A DNA stretch of 6,385 nt. Source: Alphaproteobacteria bacterium. Its GTDB lineage: Bacteria > Pseudomonadota > Alphaproteobacteria > CACIAM-22H2. Positions 1 to 5,843 of the stretch are shown in pieces. The stretch lies in contig VGDA01000213.1 of assembly GCA_016869915.1 (NCBI GenBank), positions 1 to 6,385 of the forward strand, given 5' to 3'. The position numbers were made by a program, and so were the translations under genes. The notes under the pieces are model-generated. The model searched no databases, had not been told where the DNA came from, and worked only from the letters and a program-made list of their open reading frames with translations. Each line of letters begins with the position of its first letter. Positions within the stretch are counted from its first letter, which is position 1.

Positions 1-387
1 CTGGGCGGCGAGTTCGGCGGCTGCGGGCGCGTCTCGATCCCCGGCGTGCGCATCGTCGAGCGCGGCGTGCGCAACCTGCTCGCCCATGCCGGCGTGCTGA
101 AGGACTGGAAGATCCACAGCGACGGGCCGACGCGCCTCGTCGAGCTCAAGGGCAAGGACTACTATGTCTACGCGCCGGAGCCCGGCCTCTTCGAGCCGTT
201 CTGCGAGCTGGGCGAGATGGTGAAGGCCGGCCAGCCCTGCGGCCAGGTCCATTTCGTCGACAACCCGGCGCGCGAGCCCATCCTCTGCCACTTCAAGCGC
301 GACGGGCTCCTGGTCTGCAAGCGCCACCAGGGCCGCGTCGAGCGCGGCGACTGCGTCGCGCATCTCGCGACCGACCGCGCGAGCTGA
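1..387 (+). CDS. Succinylglutamate desuccinylase/aspartoacylase-family zinc deacylase, C-terminal part (cut by left edge)
   Basis: This is the last 128 codons of a gene that begins before the window; the frame is open from base 1 to the TGA at 385-387. The family hydrolyses the amide of N-acyl amino acids (aspartoacylase, succinylglutamate desuccinylase, and the ectoine-pathway deacetylase DoeB) using one zinc in a carboxypeptidase-like fold. The fragment opens with LGGEFGGCGRV (residues 1-11), matching the (T)E-[FL]-GG-x-G motif of the DoeB-like branch. The Glu at fragment residue 4 is the likely catalytic general base. A 'RIVERGVRNLL' helix follows, then a C-terminal beta-rich barrel-like domain (about residues 45-125). 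The zinc ligands (HxxE plus a later His) would be upstream and are not seen. A Cys sits where Gly is usual in the motif (residue 8). The gene converges on the P1 peptidase gene with 27 bp between stops. The family is clear; the acyl substrate cannot be read. Confidence 0.88.
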   Translation: MGGEFGGCGRVSIPGVRIVERGVRNLLAHAGVLKDWKIHSDGPTRLVELKGKDYYVYAPEPGLFEPFCELGEMVKAGQPCGQVHFVDNPAREPILCHFKRDGLLVCKRHQGRVERGDCVAHLATDRAS

Positions 388-402
388 GTCGCGCGCGCGC
401 CG

Positions 403-430
403 CCCGCCGCGGGTTCAGCCCGGCGGCGGG
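403..430. terminator. GC-rich inverted repeat at convergent junction, possible bidirectional terminator
   Basis: CCCGCCG (403-409) pairs with CGGCGGG (424-430). CGGG (410-413) pairs with CCCG (419-422), leaving one bulged G at 423. This gives an 11-bp stem with a 5-nt loop (414-418). The loop contains the stop codon of the minus-strand peptidase gene (415-417). There is no T-run on either side, so this is not a textbook intrinsic terminator. Its place between two converging genes makes a termination or transcript-end role plausible. Confidence 0.4.
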
Positions 431-1536
431 CCGGCGCGCAGGGCGCGGCACCAGGCCTCGACCGGCGCATGCGGCAGCGCGGGCACGTGGTGCCCGTCGC
501 GCCCGATCATCGCCTCGTTGGCGACCATCGCGTTCAGCACCGCCTCGTCGACGCACTGGATCACCGCGGCGAAGGCCGGGTTGAGGCCCTCGTCGGGCCA
601 GGCCTCGAGCGTGCGCATCTCGTCCTTCGCCGCGAAGAAGCCGGCATTCGCCGTCGAGAAGGCGAGGAAGATGTCGCCCGAGCCATGCGCGGCGATCGAG
701 CCGCTGCGCGAGACGCCCATGCCCGCGCGCCGCGCGAGGCGCTTGAGCTGGTGCGGCATCAGCGGCAGGTCGGTCGCGACCACCGCGATGATCGAGCCAT
801 GGTCGGGCAGGCCCGGCGCGCCCTCGGCCAGCCAGCGGCCGACCGGGAGCCCGGCGATGGCGAGCTGCTCGCGTCGCCCGAAATTCGCCTGCACGAAGAC
901 GCCGAGATGGAAGTCGCCGCCGCCGAGGCGCAGCCGGCGCGAGGCCGTGCCCGAGCCGCCCTTGAACTCGTAGCAGATCATCCCGGTGCCGCCGCCGATG
1001 CTGCCTTCCTCGACCGGGCCGCCCGCGGCGGCGTCGAGCGCGGCGAAGACGTCCTCGTCGCGGACATGGAAGCCGTTGATGTCGCTGAGATGGCCGTCAT
1101 AGGTCTCGGCGGCGACCGGCAGCACCCAGCGCTCCATGCGCCCGGGATGGCGCGCGACCATCCACTTCGCCAGCGCGTCGCGCGCCAGGCCGGCGGAATG
1201 CGTGTTCGTCACCGCGATGGGCAGCTCCGTCCTGCCCGCCTCCTCGATCCACGCGAAGCCCGTCATCTCGCCCGCGCCGTTGAGGCTGTGCACGCCCGCG
1301 AAGACCGGGATGCCGGCGCCGGCGCGCCCGCGCGGGTGGATGGCCGTCACGCCGGTGCGCACCGGGCCGCGGCCGACGACGAGCGGCCCCTCGCCCGAGA
1401 CCAGCGTGCGATAGCCGACCTCGACGCCGGGCACGTCGGTGATCGCGTTCAGGCGCCCGGGCTCGCCCTCGAAGGGGATGCCGAGCGCGCGGGCGCGCCT
1501 GCGGCCCGCGGGCGTGGCGAGATGCGGATCGGCCAT
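415..1536 (-). CDS. P1 family (S58) self-processing aminopeptidase, DmpA-like
   Basis: The 373-residue protein is close to the 375 residues of DmpA from Ochrobactrum anthropi, an L-aminopeptidase/D-esterase that removes N-terminal residues from peptides and amides; relatives (BapA) act on beta-peptides. These enzymes are made as a precursor that cuts itself before a nucleophilic Ser, giving alpha and beta chains. The expected site is 'DHGSII', Gly247-Ser248. Asn218 in 'VQANFG' is the likely oxyanion residue. 'GSGDIFLAFST' (285-295) is the second conserved active-site segment, with Ser286 and Asp288 where BapA has Ser288 and Glu290. 'GGTGMICYEFKGG' (182-194) is also typical. The start is set by AGGAGG six bases before the ATG at 1536; the frame stays open to 1683, but that extension lacks family similarity and would run into the divergent gene. 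No signal peptide is evident, so it is probably cytoplasmic. It is divergent from the class V aminotransferase gene (79 bp apart). The exact substrate is unknown. Confidence 0.93.
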   Translation of the reverse strand: MADPHLATPAGRRRARALGIPFEGEPGRLNAITDVPGVEVGYRTLVSGEGPLVVGRGPVRTGVTAIHPRGRAGAGIPVFAGVHSLNGAGEMTGFAWIEEAGRTELPIAVTNTHSAGLARDALAKWMVARHPGRMERWVLPVAAETYDGHLSDINGFHVRDEDVFAALDAAAGGPVEEGSIGGGTGMICYEFKGGSGTASRRLRLGGGDFHLGVFVQANFGRREQLAIAGLPVGRWLAEGAPGLPDHGSIIAVVATDLPLMPHQLKRLARRAGMGVSRSGSIAAHGSGDIFLAFSTANAGFFAAKDEMRTLEAWPDEGLNPAFAAVIQCVDEAVLNAMVANEAMIGRDGHHVPALPHAPVEAWCRALRAGPPPG

Positions 1537-1542
1537 GCCAGT

Positions 1543-1548
1543 CCTCCT
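1543..1548 (-). promoter_or_regulatory. Ribosome binding site of the P1 peptidase gene
   Basis: The minus strand reads AGGAGG here, six bases before the ATG at 1536-1534. This perfect Shine-Dalgarno sequence decides the start codon against the longer open frame. Confidence 0.85.
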
Positions 1549-1600
1549 GTCCGTGCTAGCTTCGCTGCCGCAATGCGGGACGGAAATCGTGCCGGCCGCA

Positions 1601-1607
1601 AGGGGGA
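1601..1607 (+). promoter_or_regulatory. Ribosome binding site of the class V aminotransferase gene
   Basis: AGGGGGA ends eight bases before the ATG at 1616 and supports that start. An out-of-frame ATG at 1608 abuts the site directly and stops after three codons, so it is not a likely start. Confidence 0.75.
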
Positions 1608-1615
1608 ATGACGGC

Positions 1616-2776
1616 ATGACCACGACGACCGCGGCCGCGCCGCTTCCGGGCCAGAGGCATCTCTTCGACGTCCCGCGCGACATCGCCTACATCAACTGCG
1701 CCTATTTCGGGCCGTTCCTGCATTCCGTGCGCGCGGCCGGCGTCGCGGGCATCGACCGCCGCGTCCATCCCTGGACGATCGAGCGCGAGAGCTTCTACGA
1801 CGAGGTCGAGGAGGTGCGCGGCCTGTTCGCGCGGCTGCTCGGCGCGCGCACCGACGACATCTCGATCGTCCCGTCCTCCAGCTACGGCCTCGCGGTGGCG
1901 GCGGCCAACGTGCGGATCGCGCGCGGCCAGAACGTGGTCGTGCCGGAGCACGAGCATTCCTCGAACTTCTATGTCTGGCACAAGCAGGCGATCGACGCCG
2001 GCGGCAGCGTGCGCGTCGTGCCCCGCCCCGCGGATGGCGACTGGACGGCCGCGGTGCTCGCCCATGTCGATGCCGCGACGGCCGTCGTGGCGGTGCCGAA
2101 CTGCCACTGGTCCGACGGCGCGCTGATCGACCTCGTCGCGGTCGGCGCCGCGGCGCGCAAGGTGGGCGCGGCGCTGGTCGTCGACGCGACGCAGTCGGTG
2201 GGCGCGGCGCCGCTCGACCTTGCCGCGGTGCAGCCCGACTACGTGATGTGCTCGGGCTACAAGTGGCTGTTCTGCCCCTACGTGCTTGGCTTCCTCTACG
2301 TCGCCCCGCACCGGCAGTCGGGCGTCGGCATCGAGTTCCACGGCTTCAACCGCGAGGGCGCGCGCTCGAACATGGGCTCGTCCTTCGAGCATGTCTTCGA
2401 GTTCGAGCCCGGCGCGCGGCGCTTCGACATGGGCGAGCGCAGCAACTTCATCGCCCTGCCGATGGCGAAGGCCGCGCTCGGCCAGCTGCTGGAGTGGAGC
2501 GTGGCGCGCATCGCGGCGACGCTGGCGCCGATGACCGCGCGCATCGCCGAGCGCGGCGCGGAGCTCGGCCTCGGCGCGCCGCGCGCCGACCGCCGCATCG
2601 GCCACCTCATCGGCCTCTCCAACCCCAGGGGCTGGGCGCCGGACATCGGCAGGAAGCTCTGGTCGGAGGGCGTCCATGTGAGCCTGCGCGGCGACCGCCT
2701 GCGCATCAGCCCGCATGTCTACAACGACGAGCAGGACATCGACCGCCTGGTGGCGGCGCTGCGCAAGCACGCCTGA
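1616..2776 (+). CDS. Class V aminotransferase-fold PLP enzyme (isopenicillin N epimerase/cysteine desulfurase-like), specific function unknown
   Basis: The 386-residue protein is a fold-type I PLP enzyme of the class V family, which includes cysteine desulfurases, isopenicillin N epimerase, kynureninase-like and serine-glyoxylate aminotransferases. In 'CSGYKWLFCP', Lys216 is the Schiff-base lysine. 'VVDATQSVG' (188-196) supplies Asp190, which pairs with the pyridine nitrogen, and Gln193. 'PSSSYG' (86-91) is the phosphate-binding turn, and 'HEHSSN' (112-117) is a family segment. 'RLRIS' (361-365) carries an Arg likely to bind the substrate carboxylate. The N-terminal 'YINCAYFGP' (25-33) resembles the 'YLNNASLGP'-type opening of this family. 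There is no desulfurase-type Cys loop obvious near residues 310-340, so I do not call it a desulfurase. The start follows AGGGGGA by eight bases; upstream in-frame codons antisense to the peptidase gene are rejected. The gene converges on the IlvE-type gene across a strong hairpin. The substrate is not predictable. Confidence 0.88.
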   Translation: MTTTTAAAPLPGQRHLFDVPRDIAYINCAYFGPFLHSVRAAGVAGIDRRVHPWTIERESFYDEVEEVRGLFARLLGARTDDISIVPSSSYGLAVAAANVRIARGQNVVVPEHEHSSNFYVWHKQAIDAGGSVRVVPRPADGDWTAAVLAHVDAATAVVAVPNCHWSDGALIDLVAVGAAARKVGAALVVDATQSVGAAPLDLAAVQPDYVMCSGYKWLFCPYVLGFLYVAPHRQSGVGIEFHGFNREGARSNMGSSFEHVFEFEPGARRFDMGERSNFIALPMAKAALGQLLEWSVARIAATLAPMTARIAERGAELGLGAPRADRRIGHLIGLSNPRGWAPDIGRKLWSEGVHVSLRGDRLRISPHVYNDEQDIDRLVAALRKHA

Positions 2777-2785
2777 GGCCGGTTC

Positions 2786-2819
2786 CCCCTCGCGGCGCCG
2801 TCGCTGGCGCCGCGAGGGG
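2786..2819. terminator. Perfect 14-bp stem-loop between convergent genes, bidirectional terminator
   Basis: CCCCTCGCGGCGCC (2786-2799) and GGCGCCGCGAGGGG (2806-2819) are perfect inverted repeats around a 6-nt loop (GTCGCT). The hairpin lies in the 52-bp gap between the stops of the class V aminotransferase gene (+) and the branched-chain aminotransferase gene (-). Both flanks lack a T-run, so it may work with Rho, or as an RNA 3'-end protecting hairpin, rather than as a classic intrinsic terminator. Confidence 0.7.
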
Positions 2820-2828
2820 TGGCGGGCC

Positions 2829-3743
2829 TCACCAGACCGGCGTCAGCCAACCGGGATGGGTGTTCGTCCGGCCGTGGACGACGTCGAAATAGGCCTTCTG
2901 CAGCGTGCGGGTGACCGGGCCCGGCTTGCCGTCCCCGACATCCATGCGCGCGACCGAGTTGATCGGCATCACTTCCCAGCCTGAGCCGCAGGCGAACATC
3001 TCGTCGGCCGCGGCGATCTCGCTGCGGTCGATGCGGCGCTCCTCGACCTGCAGGCCGAGCTTGGTGCGCGCGAGCTCGATCACCGTGTCGCGCGTGATCG
3101 ATTCGAGGATGTCGCTGCCGAGGTCCGGCGTCACCAGCCTGCCGTTGCGCACCATGAAGACGCAGGCGCCGCTCGCCTCGGAGAGCTTGCCCTCCTGCGT
3201 CAGCATGAGCGCGCCATCATAGCCGCCGGCGCGCGCCTCGAGCTCGGCGGCGCGGTTGTTGACGTAGTTGGCGGTGCACTTCACGCGCGGCGGCATCGCG
3301 TTGTCGGCGATGCGCACGTAGGACGAGATCATCGCCGCCATGCCCGTCTCGACCTTCGGCGAGCTGCCGCGCACGACCGCGCCGACCACGATGCCCGTCG
3401 GGCCGGTCGTCGCCAGCTCGTCGTCGCCGTCGAGGAAGGCGATCATGCGGTAATGCGTGGTCGCGCGGATCGCGTTGGCGCGGCTGACCTCGACGATCGC
3501 GCGCTCGAGTTCCTCGAGCGGCGGGATGTCCGCGTAGCGCATCGCCTTCATGCCGTAGCGGATGCGCTCCATGTGCTCGCGCAGGCGGAAGACATGGAGC
3601 TGCTTCGCGTCGCCGTTCCAGTAGGCGCGCAGCCCCTCGAACACGCCGGTCCCGTACTTCACCACCGAGGCGAAGGCGTGGATGCGGCAGTCCGCGTAGT
3701 CGACGATCCTGCCGTTGAGATACATCTTCGGTTCGGTCGGCAT
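2829..3743 (-). CDS. ilvE: Branched-chain amino acid aminotransferase (class IV, fold-type IV PLP)
   Basis: The 304-residue protein matches bacterial BCAT, which moves the amino group between Leu/Ile/Val and 2-oxoglutarate in the last step of branched-chain synthesis or the first of breakdown. The N-terminus 'YLNGRIVDYADCRIHAF' is typical. 'GTGVFEGLRAY' (31-41) and 'FRLREHMERI' (52-61) follow, the latter supplying the phosphate-binding Arg region. 'VKCTANYVNN' (154-163) holds Lys155, the Schiff-base lysine by alignment with the KxxxNY segment of E. coli IlvE. 'LSEASGACVF' (187-196) carries Glu189, which contacts the cofactor nitrogen. 'ITRDTVIELA' and 'GPVTRTLQKAYFDVVHG' complete the family pattern, and the tail 'GWLTPVW' resembles the IlvE C-terminal 'WGWL'. 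GGGGGAAG lies five bases before the ATG at 3743. Because the neighbours look catabolic, it may be a second, catabolic paralogue rather than the biosynthetic copy. Class IV also includes D-amino acid and omega-transaminases, so the substrate is probable, not proven. Confidence 0.87.
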   Translation of the reverse strand: MPTEPKMYLNGRIVDYADCRIHAFASVVKYGTGVFEGLRAYWNGDAKQLHVFRLREHMERIRYGMKAMRYADIPPLEELERAIVEVSRANAIRATTHYRMIAFLDGDDELATTGPTGIVVGAVVRGSSPKVETGMAAMISSYVRIADNAMPPRVKCTANYVNNRAAELEARAGGYDGALMLTQEGKLSEASGACVFMVRNGRLVTPDLGSDILESITRDTVIELARTKLGLQVEERRIDRSEIAAADEMFACGSGWEVMPINSVARMDVGDGKPGPVTRTLQKAYFDVVHGRTNTHPGWLTPVW

Positions 3744-3853
3744 GCGCTCTTCCCCCGCCTGCTTGCACGCGCGGCATGCCGCCGCGCCGTCGCGAGGCTA
3801 GCATCATCGCGGCACGGCGGTTAGGGTCGCGCGAGCATGGCAGGGGAAACCTG
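3744..3853. promoter_or_regulatory. Divergent intergenic region between branched-chain aminotransferase and threonine aldolase genes
   Basis: This 110-bp gap separates two divergent starts and should contain both promoters. It holds a perfect 12-bp palindrome GCGGCATGCCGC (3771-3782), a possible operator. It also holds GCTAGC (3797-3802) followed by AT, giving TAGCAT (3799-3804), a possible -10 element for the threonine aldolase gene about 50 bases before its ATG. No good -35 match at 17 +/- 1 bp was found. No small ORF with a ribosome-binding site is seen. Confidence 0.4.
3842..3847 (+). promoter_or_regulatory. Ribosome binding site of the threonine aldolase gene
   Basis: AGGGGA lies six bases before the ATG at 3854. 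It selects this start over an in-frame ATG at 3776, whose 26-codon extension is Arg-rich and unlike the family. Confidence 0.75.
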
Positions 3854-4915
3854 ATGGACGACACGCGACAGCCCGCCCTCGGGCCGGATTTCCGCAGCGA
3901 CAACGTCGGCGCCGCGTCGCCCGAGGTGATCGAGGCGATCGCCCGCGCCAACCGCGACACCGCCACGGGCTATGGCGGCGACACGTGGTCCACGGAGCTG
4001 CAGCAGCGATTCTCGGACCTCTTCGAGGCCAGGGCGCGGGTCTTCTGCGTCGCCACCGGCACCGCGGCCAACGCGCTCTCGATGGCGGCGATCACGCCGT
4101 CCTGGGGCGCCGCCTTCTGCCACGAGCGCGCGCATATCCTGACCTCGGAGGTCAACGCCGCGGGCTTCTTCAGCGGCGGCGGCCTGATCGTCACCGTGCC
4201 CGGCCCGCACGGAAAGGTCGACCCGGCCGCGCTCGACGCCGCCGTCGCGGCGCAGGGCAAGGGCATGATGCATCGCTCGCAGCCCGCCTCGCTCAACCTC
4301 GTCCAGGCCACCGACCTCGGCGCGGTCTACGCGCCCGCGGAGGTCCGCGCCGCGACCGAGGTCGCGCGCCGCCACGGGCTCAAGGTCCACATGGACGGCG
4401 CGCGCTTCGCCAACGCCGTCGCGCGCCTGGGCTGCAGCCCGGCGGAGCTCACGACCCGCGCGGGCGTCGACATCCTGTCCTTCGGCATGACCAAGAATGG
4501 CGGGCTGCTCTGCGACGCCATCGTGGTCTTCGACGACGAGGTCGCCGCGCGCATGGCCTGGCAGGTCCGACGCGCCGGCCATGTCTGGTCCAAGGGCCGC
4601 TACGCCGCGGCGCAGCTCCTCGCCTATCTCGACGGCGACCTGTGGCTGCGCAACGCGCGCCGCTCCAACGCGCTCGCGACGCGCTTCGACGAGGGGGCGC
4701 GCGGCATCCCGGGCGTCTCGCTCTGGGCGCCGATCGAGGCCAACGAGATCTTCCTGCGCACCACGCCGCGCGTCATGGACGGGCTCGAGCGCGACGGCAT
4801 CCGCTTCGTGCGCCGCTCCGCGGACATGGCGCGCTTCGTCTGCCGCTTCGACGGCACCGAGGCGGAGATCGACGCCCTGCTCGCCTCGCTGCGCAGGCAC
4901 GCGTCCAATGGCTGA
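3854..4915 (+). CDS. ltaE: Low-specificity L-threonine aldolase (PLP, fold type I)
   Basis: The 353-residue enzyme would split L-threonine, L-allo-threonine and other beta-hydroxy amino acids into glycine and an aldehyde in the cytoplasm. 'FRSDNVG' (13-19) and 'YGGDTWS' (40-46) match the N-terminal family signatures. 'ATGTAANAL' (67-75) is the phosphate-binding turn. His90 in 'FCHERAH' is the likely ring-stacking residue. 'HMDGARFANA' (179-188) provides Asp181, which pairs with the pyridine nitrogen, and Arg184. 'SFGMTKNGG' (209-217) holds Lys214, the Schiff-base lysine. 'LVQATDLGAVY' (149-159) resembles the 'TQATEVGTVY' segment of Pseudomonas-type enzymes rather than the 'ENTH' of E. coli LtaE, placing it in the Pseudomonas-like branch; Arg327 in 'ARFVCRFD' may bind the substrate carboxylate. 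'YGGD' has Gly where Asp or Glu is common. The stop overlaps the next start by 8 bp, implying co-transcription and translational coupling. Confidence 0.9.
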   Translation: MDDTRQPALGPDFRSDNVGAASPEVIEAIARANRDTATGYGGDTWSTELQQRFSDLFEARARVFCVATGTAANALSMAAITPSWGAAFCHERAHILTSEVNAAGFFSGGGLIVTVPGPHGKVDPAALDAAVAAQGKGMMHRSQPASLNLVQATDLGAVYAPAEVRAATEVARRHGLKVHMDGARFANAVARLGCSPAELTTRAGVDILSFGMTKNGGLLCDAIVVFDDEVAARMAWQVRRAGHVWSKGRYAAAQLLAYLDGDLWLRNARRSNALATRFDEGARGIPGVSLWAPIEANEIFLRTTPRVMDGLERDGIRFVRRSADMARFVCRFDGTEAEIDALLASLRRHASNG

Positions 4916-5834
4916 GCTCGTCGTCAACCTGGGCGGCCTCAGGGACGTCTTCATCCGCGGCCTCGCCGGCGAGTTCGAGGTCGTTTCCATCGACGACCCG
5001 CGCGCGGCCGCCGCGACAGCGGCGGTCACGACCGGCGGCCTCGGCATCTCCGCGGCGCAGGTCGCCGCCCTGCCCGCGCTTCGCCTCGTCGCCGGGTTCG
5101 GCGTCGGCTACGACCGCGTCGACATCGCGGCGTGCCGCGCGCGCGGCATCGTCGTCACCAACACGCCGGGCCTCACCGACCGCTGCGTCGCGGACCACGC
5201 GATGGCGCTCTTCCTCGCCGTCGCGCGGCGCATCGCGGAGGGCGACCGCTTCGTGCGCGCGGGGCGCTGGACGAGCGAGCGCCTGCCCGGCCTCGCGCAT
5301 CGAGCCACCGGCCGGCGCATGGGCATCCTCGGGCTCGGCCGCATCGGGATGCAGGTCGCCAGGCGCGCCGCGGCCTTCGACATGCCGGTCGGCTACCACA
5401 ACCGCAACCGCCGGGCCGACGTGCCCCATCGCTACTTCGACAGCGTGCTGGCCATGGCGGAGTGGGCGGACGTGCTGGTCGTCGCCTCGCCGGGCGGCGC
5501 GGCGACGCGCCACCTGGTCGATGCCGCGGCGCTGCGTGCCCTCGGCGCCCAGGGCGTGGTCGTGAACATCGCGCGCGGCAGCGTGATCGACGAGGCGGCA
5601 CTGCTCGCGGCGCTGCAGGCGCGCTCGATCGCCGGCGCCGGCCTCGACGTGTTCGACGACGAGCCGCGCATGTCGCCGGCGTTCCACGCGCTCGACAACG
5701 CCGTGCTGACGCCGCACATCGCGGGCAGCACCGAGGAGACCTGGGCCGATTGCGAGGCGATGGCGCTCGACAACCTGCGCGCCCATTTCGCCGGCAAGCC
5801 GCCGCTCTCCCCGATCCCCGAACTCGCGCGCTGA
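4908..5834 (+). CDS. D-2-hydroxyacid dehydrogenase (glyoxylate/hydroxypyruvate reductase type)
   Basis: The 308-residue protein belongs to the D-isomer-specific 2-hydroxyacid dehydrogenase family, which reduces 2-oxo acids such as glyoxylate, hydroxypyruvate or branched 2-oxo acids to D-2-hydroxy acids. 'VAGFGVGYDRVDI' (61-73) and 'NTPGLTDRCVADHAMAL' (85-101) are the substrate-domain signatures. 'GILGLGRIGMQVA' (139-151) is the Rossmann nucleotide-binding loop. The catalytic triad is Arg223 ('NIARGSVID'), Glu252 ('DDEP') and His270 ('TPHIAGST'). After the second Rossmann strand comes 'YHNRNRR' (163-169), which has no acidic residue and several Arg; this suggests NADP(H) rather than NAD(H), as in GhrB/GRHPR-type reductases. 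The start ATG lies inside the end of the threonine aldolase gene (8-bp overlap) with only a weak AGG about ten bases upstream, so translation probably depends on coupling. The gene converges on the racemase-family gene, 19 bp between stops. The physiological substrate is inferred only as a 2-oxo acid. Confidence 0.92.
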   Translation: MAELVVNLGGLRDVFIRGLAGEFEVVSIDDPRAAAATAAVTTGGLGISAAQVAALPALRLVAGFGVGYDRVDIAACRARGIVVTNTPGLTDRCVADHAMALFLAVARRIAEGDRFVRAGRWTSERLPGLAHRATGRRMGILGLGRIGMQVARRAAAFDMPVGYHNRNRRADVPHRYFDSVLAMAEWADVLVVASPGGAATRHLVDAAALRALGAQGVVVNIARGSVIDEAALLAALQARSIAGAGLDVFDDEPRMSPAFHALDNAVLTPHIAGSTEETWADCEAMALDNLRAHFAGKPPLSPIPELAR

Positions 5835-5843
5835 TCGCGCCGC

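Larger units (their letters stand above)
1537..1615. promoter_or_regulatory. Divergent intergenic region between peptidase and class V aminotransferase genes
   Basis: These 79 bp must hold promoters for both flanking genes unless transcription starts inside them. Visible elements are a GCTAGC palindrome (1555-1560), followed by TT to give TAGCTT (1557-1562), a possible -10 element for the plus-strand gene, and an 11-bp palindrome CCGCAATGCGG (1568-1578), a possible operator. No convincing -35 box is seen. The region also holds the ribosome-binding sites of both genes. Confidence 0.4.

Noticed and set aside
1..387. Assigning the deacylase to ectoine degradation (doeB)
   Set aside because: The fragment resembles the DoeB branch, but no other ectoine or hydroxyectoine gene is in the window, and related deacylases act on many N-acyl amino acids.
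469..1611. A 380-codon plus-strand open frame antisense to the P1 peptidase gene
   Set aside because: Its translation is rich in Arg, Ala, Asp and Glu without family motifs. It mirrors a clear peptidase gene, and such frames are expected opposite high-GC genes.
1608..1619. Three-codon mini-ORF (ATG to TGA) whose stop overlaps the aminotransferase start as ATGA
   Set aside because: The ribosome-binding site abuts its ATG with no spacer, so it is unlikely to be translated; probably coincidence.
1537..1683. N-terminal extension of the P1 peptidase to an ATG at 1683
   Set aside because: The extra 49 residues lack family similarity and would overlap the divergent gene; AGGAGG marks the ATG at 1536. 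The hydrophobic stretch in the extension is therefore not taken as a signal peptide.
1556..2770. A 404-codon minus-strand open frame antisense to the class V aminotransferase gene
   Set aside because: The composition is Arg/Ala/Asp/Val/His-heavy with no recognisable domain; the plus-strand frame has an intact PLP site and a ribosome-binding site.
3821..5047. A 408-codon minus-strand open frame antisense to the threonine aldolase gene
   Set aside because: It has no ribosome-binding site or motif and is explained by strand symmetry of GC-rich codons.
3985..5565. A 526-codon plus-strand open frame across the threonine aldolase and dehydrogenase genes
   Set aside because: It is an out-of-frame reading of two well-supported genes, with low-complexity Arg/Ala/Ser-rich translation.
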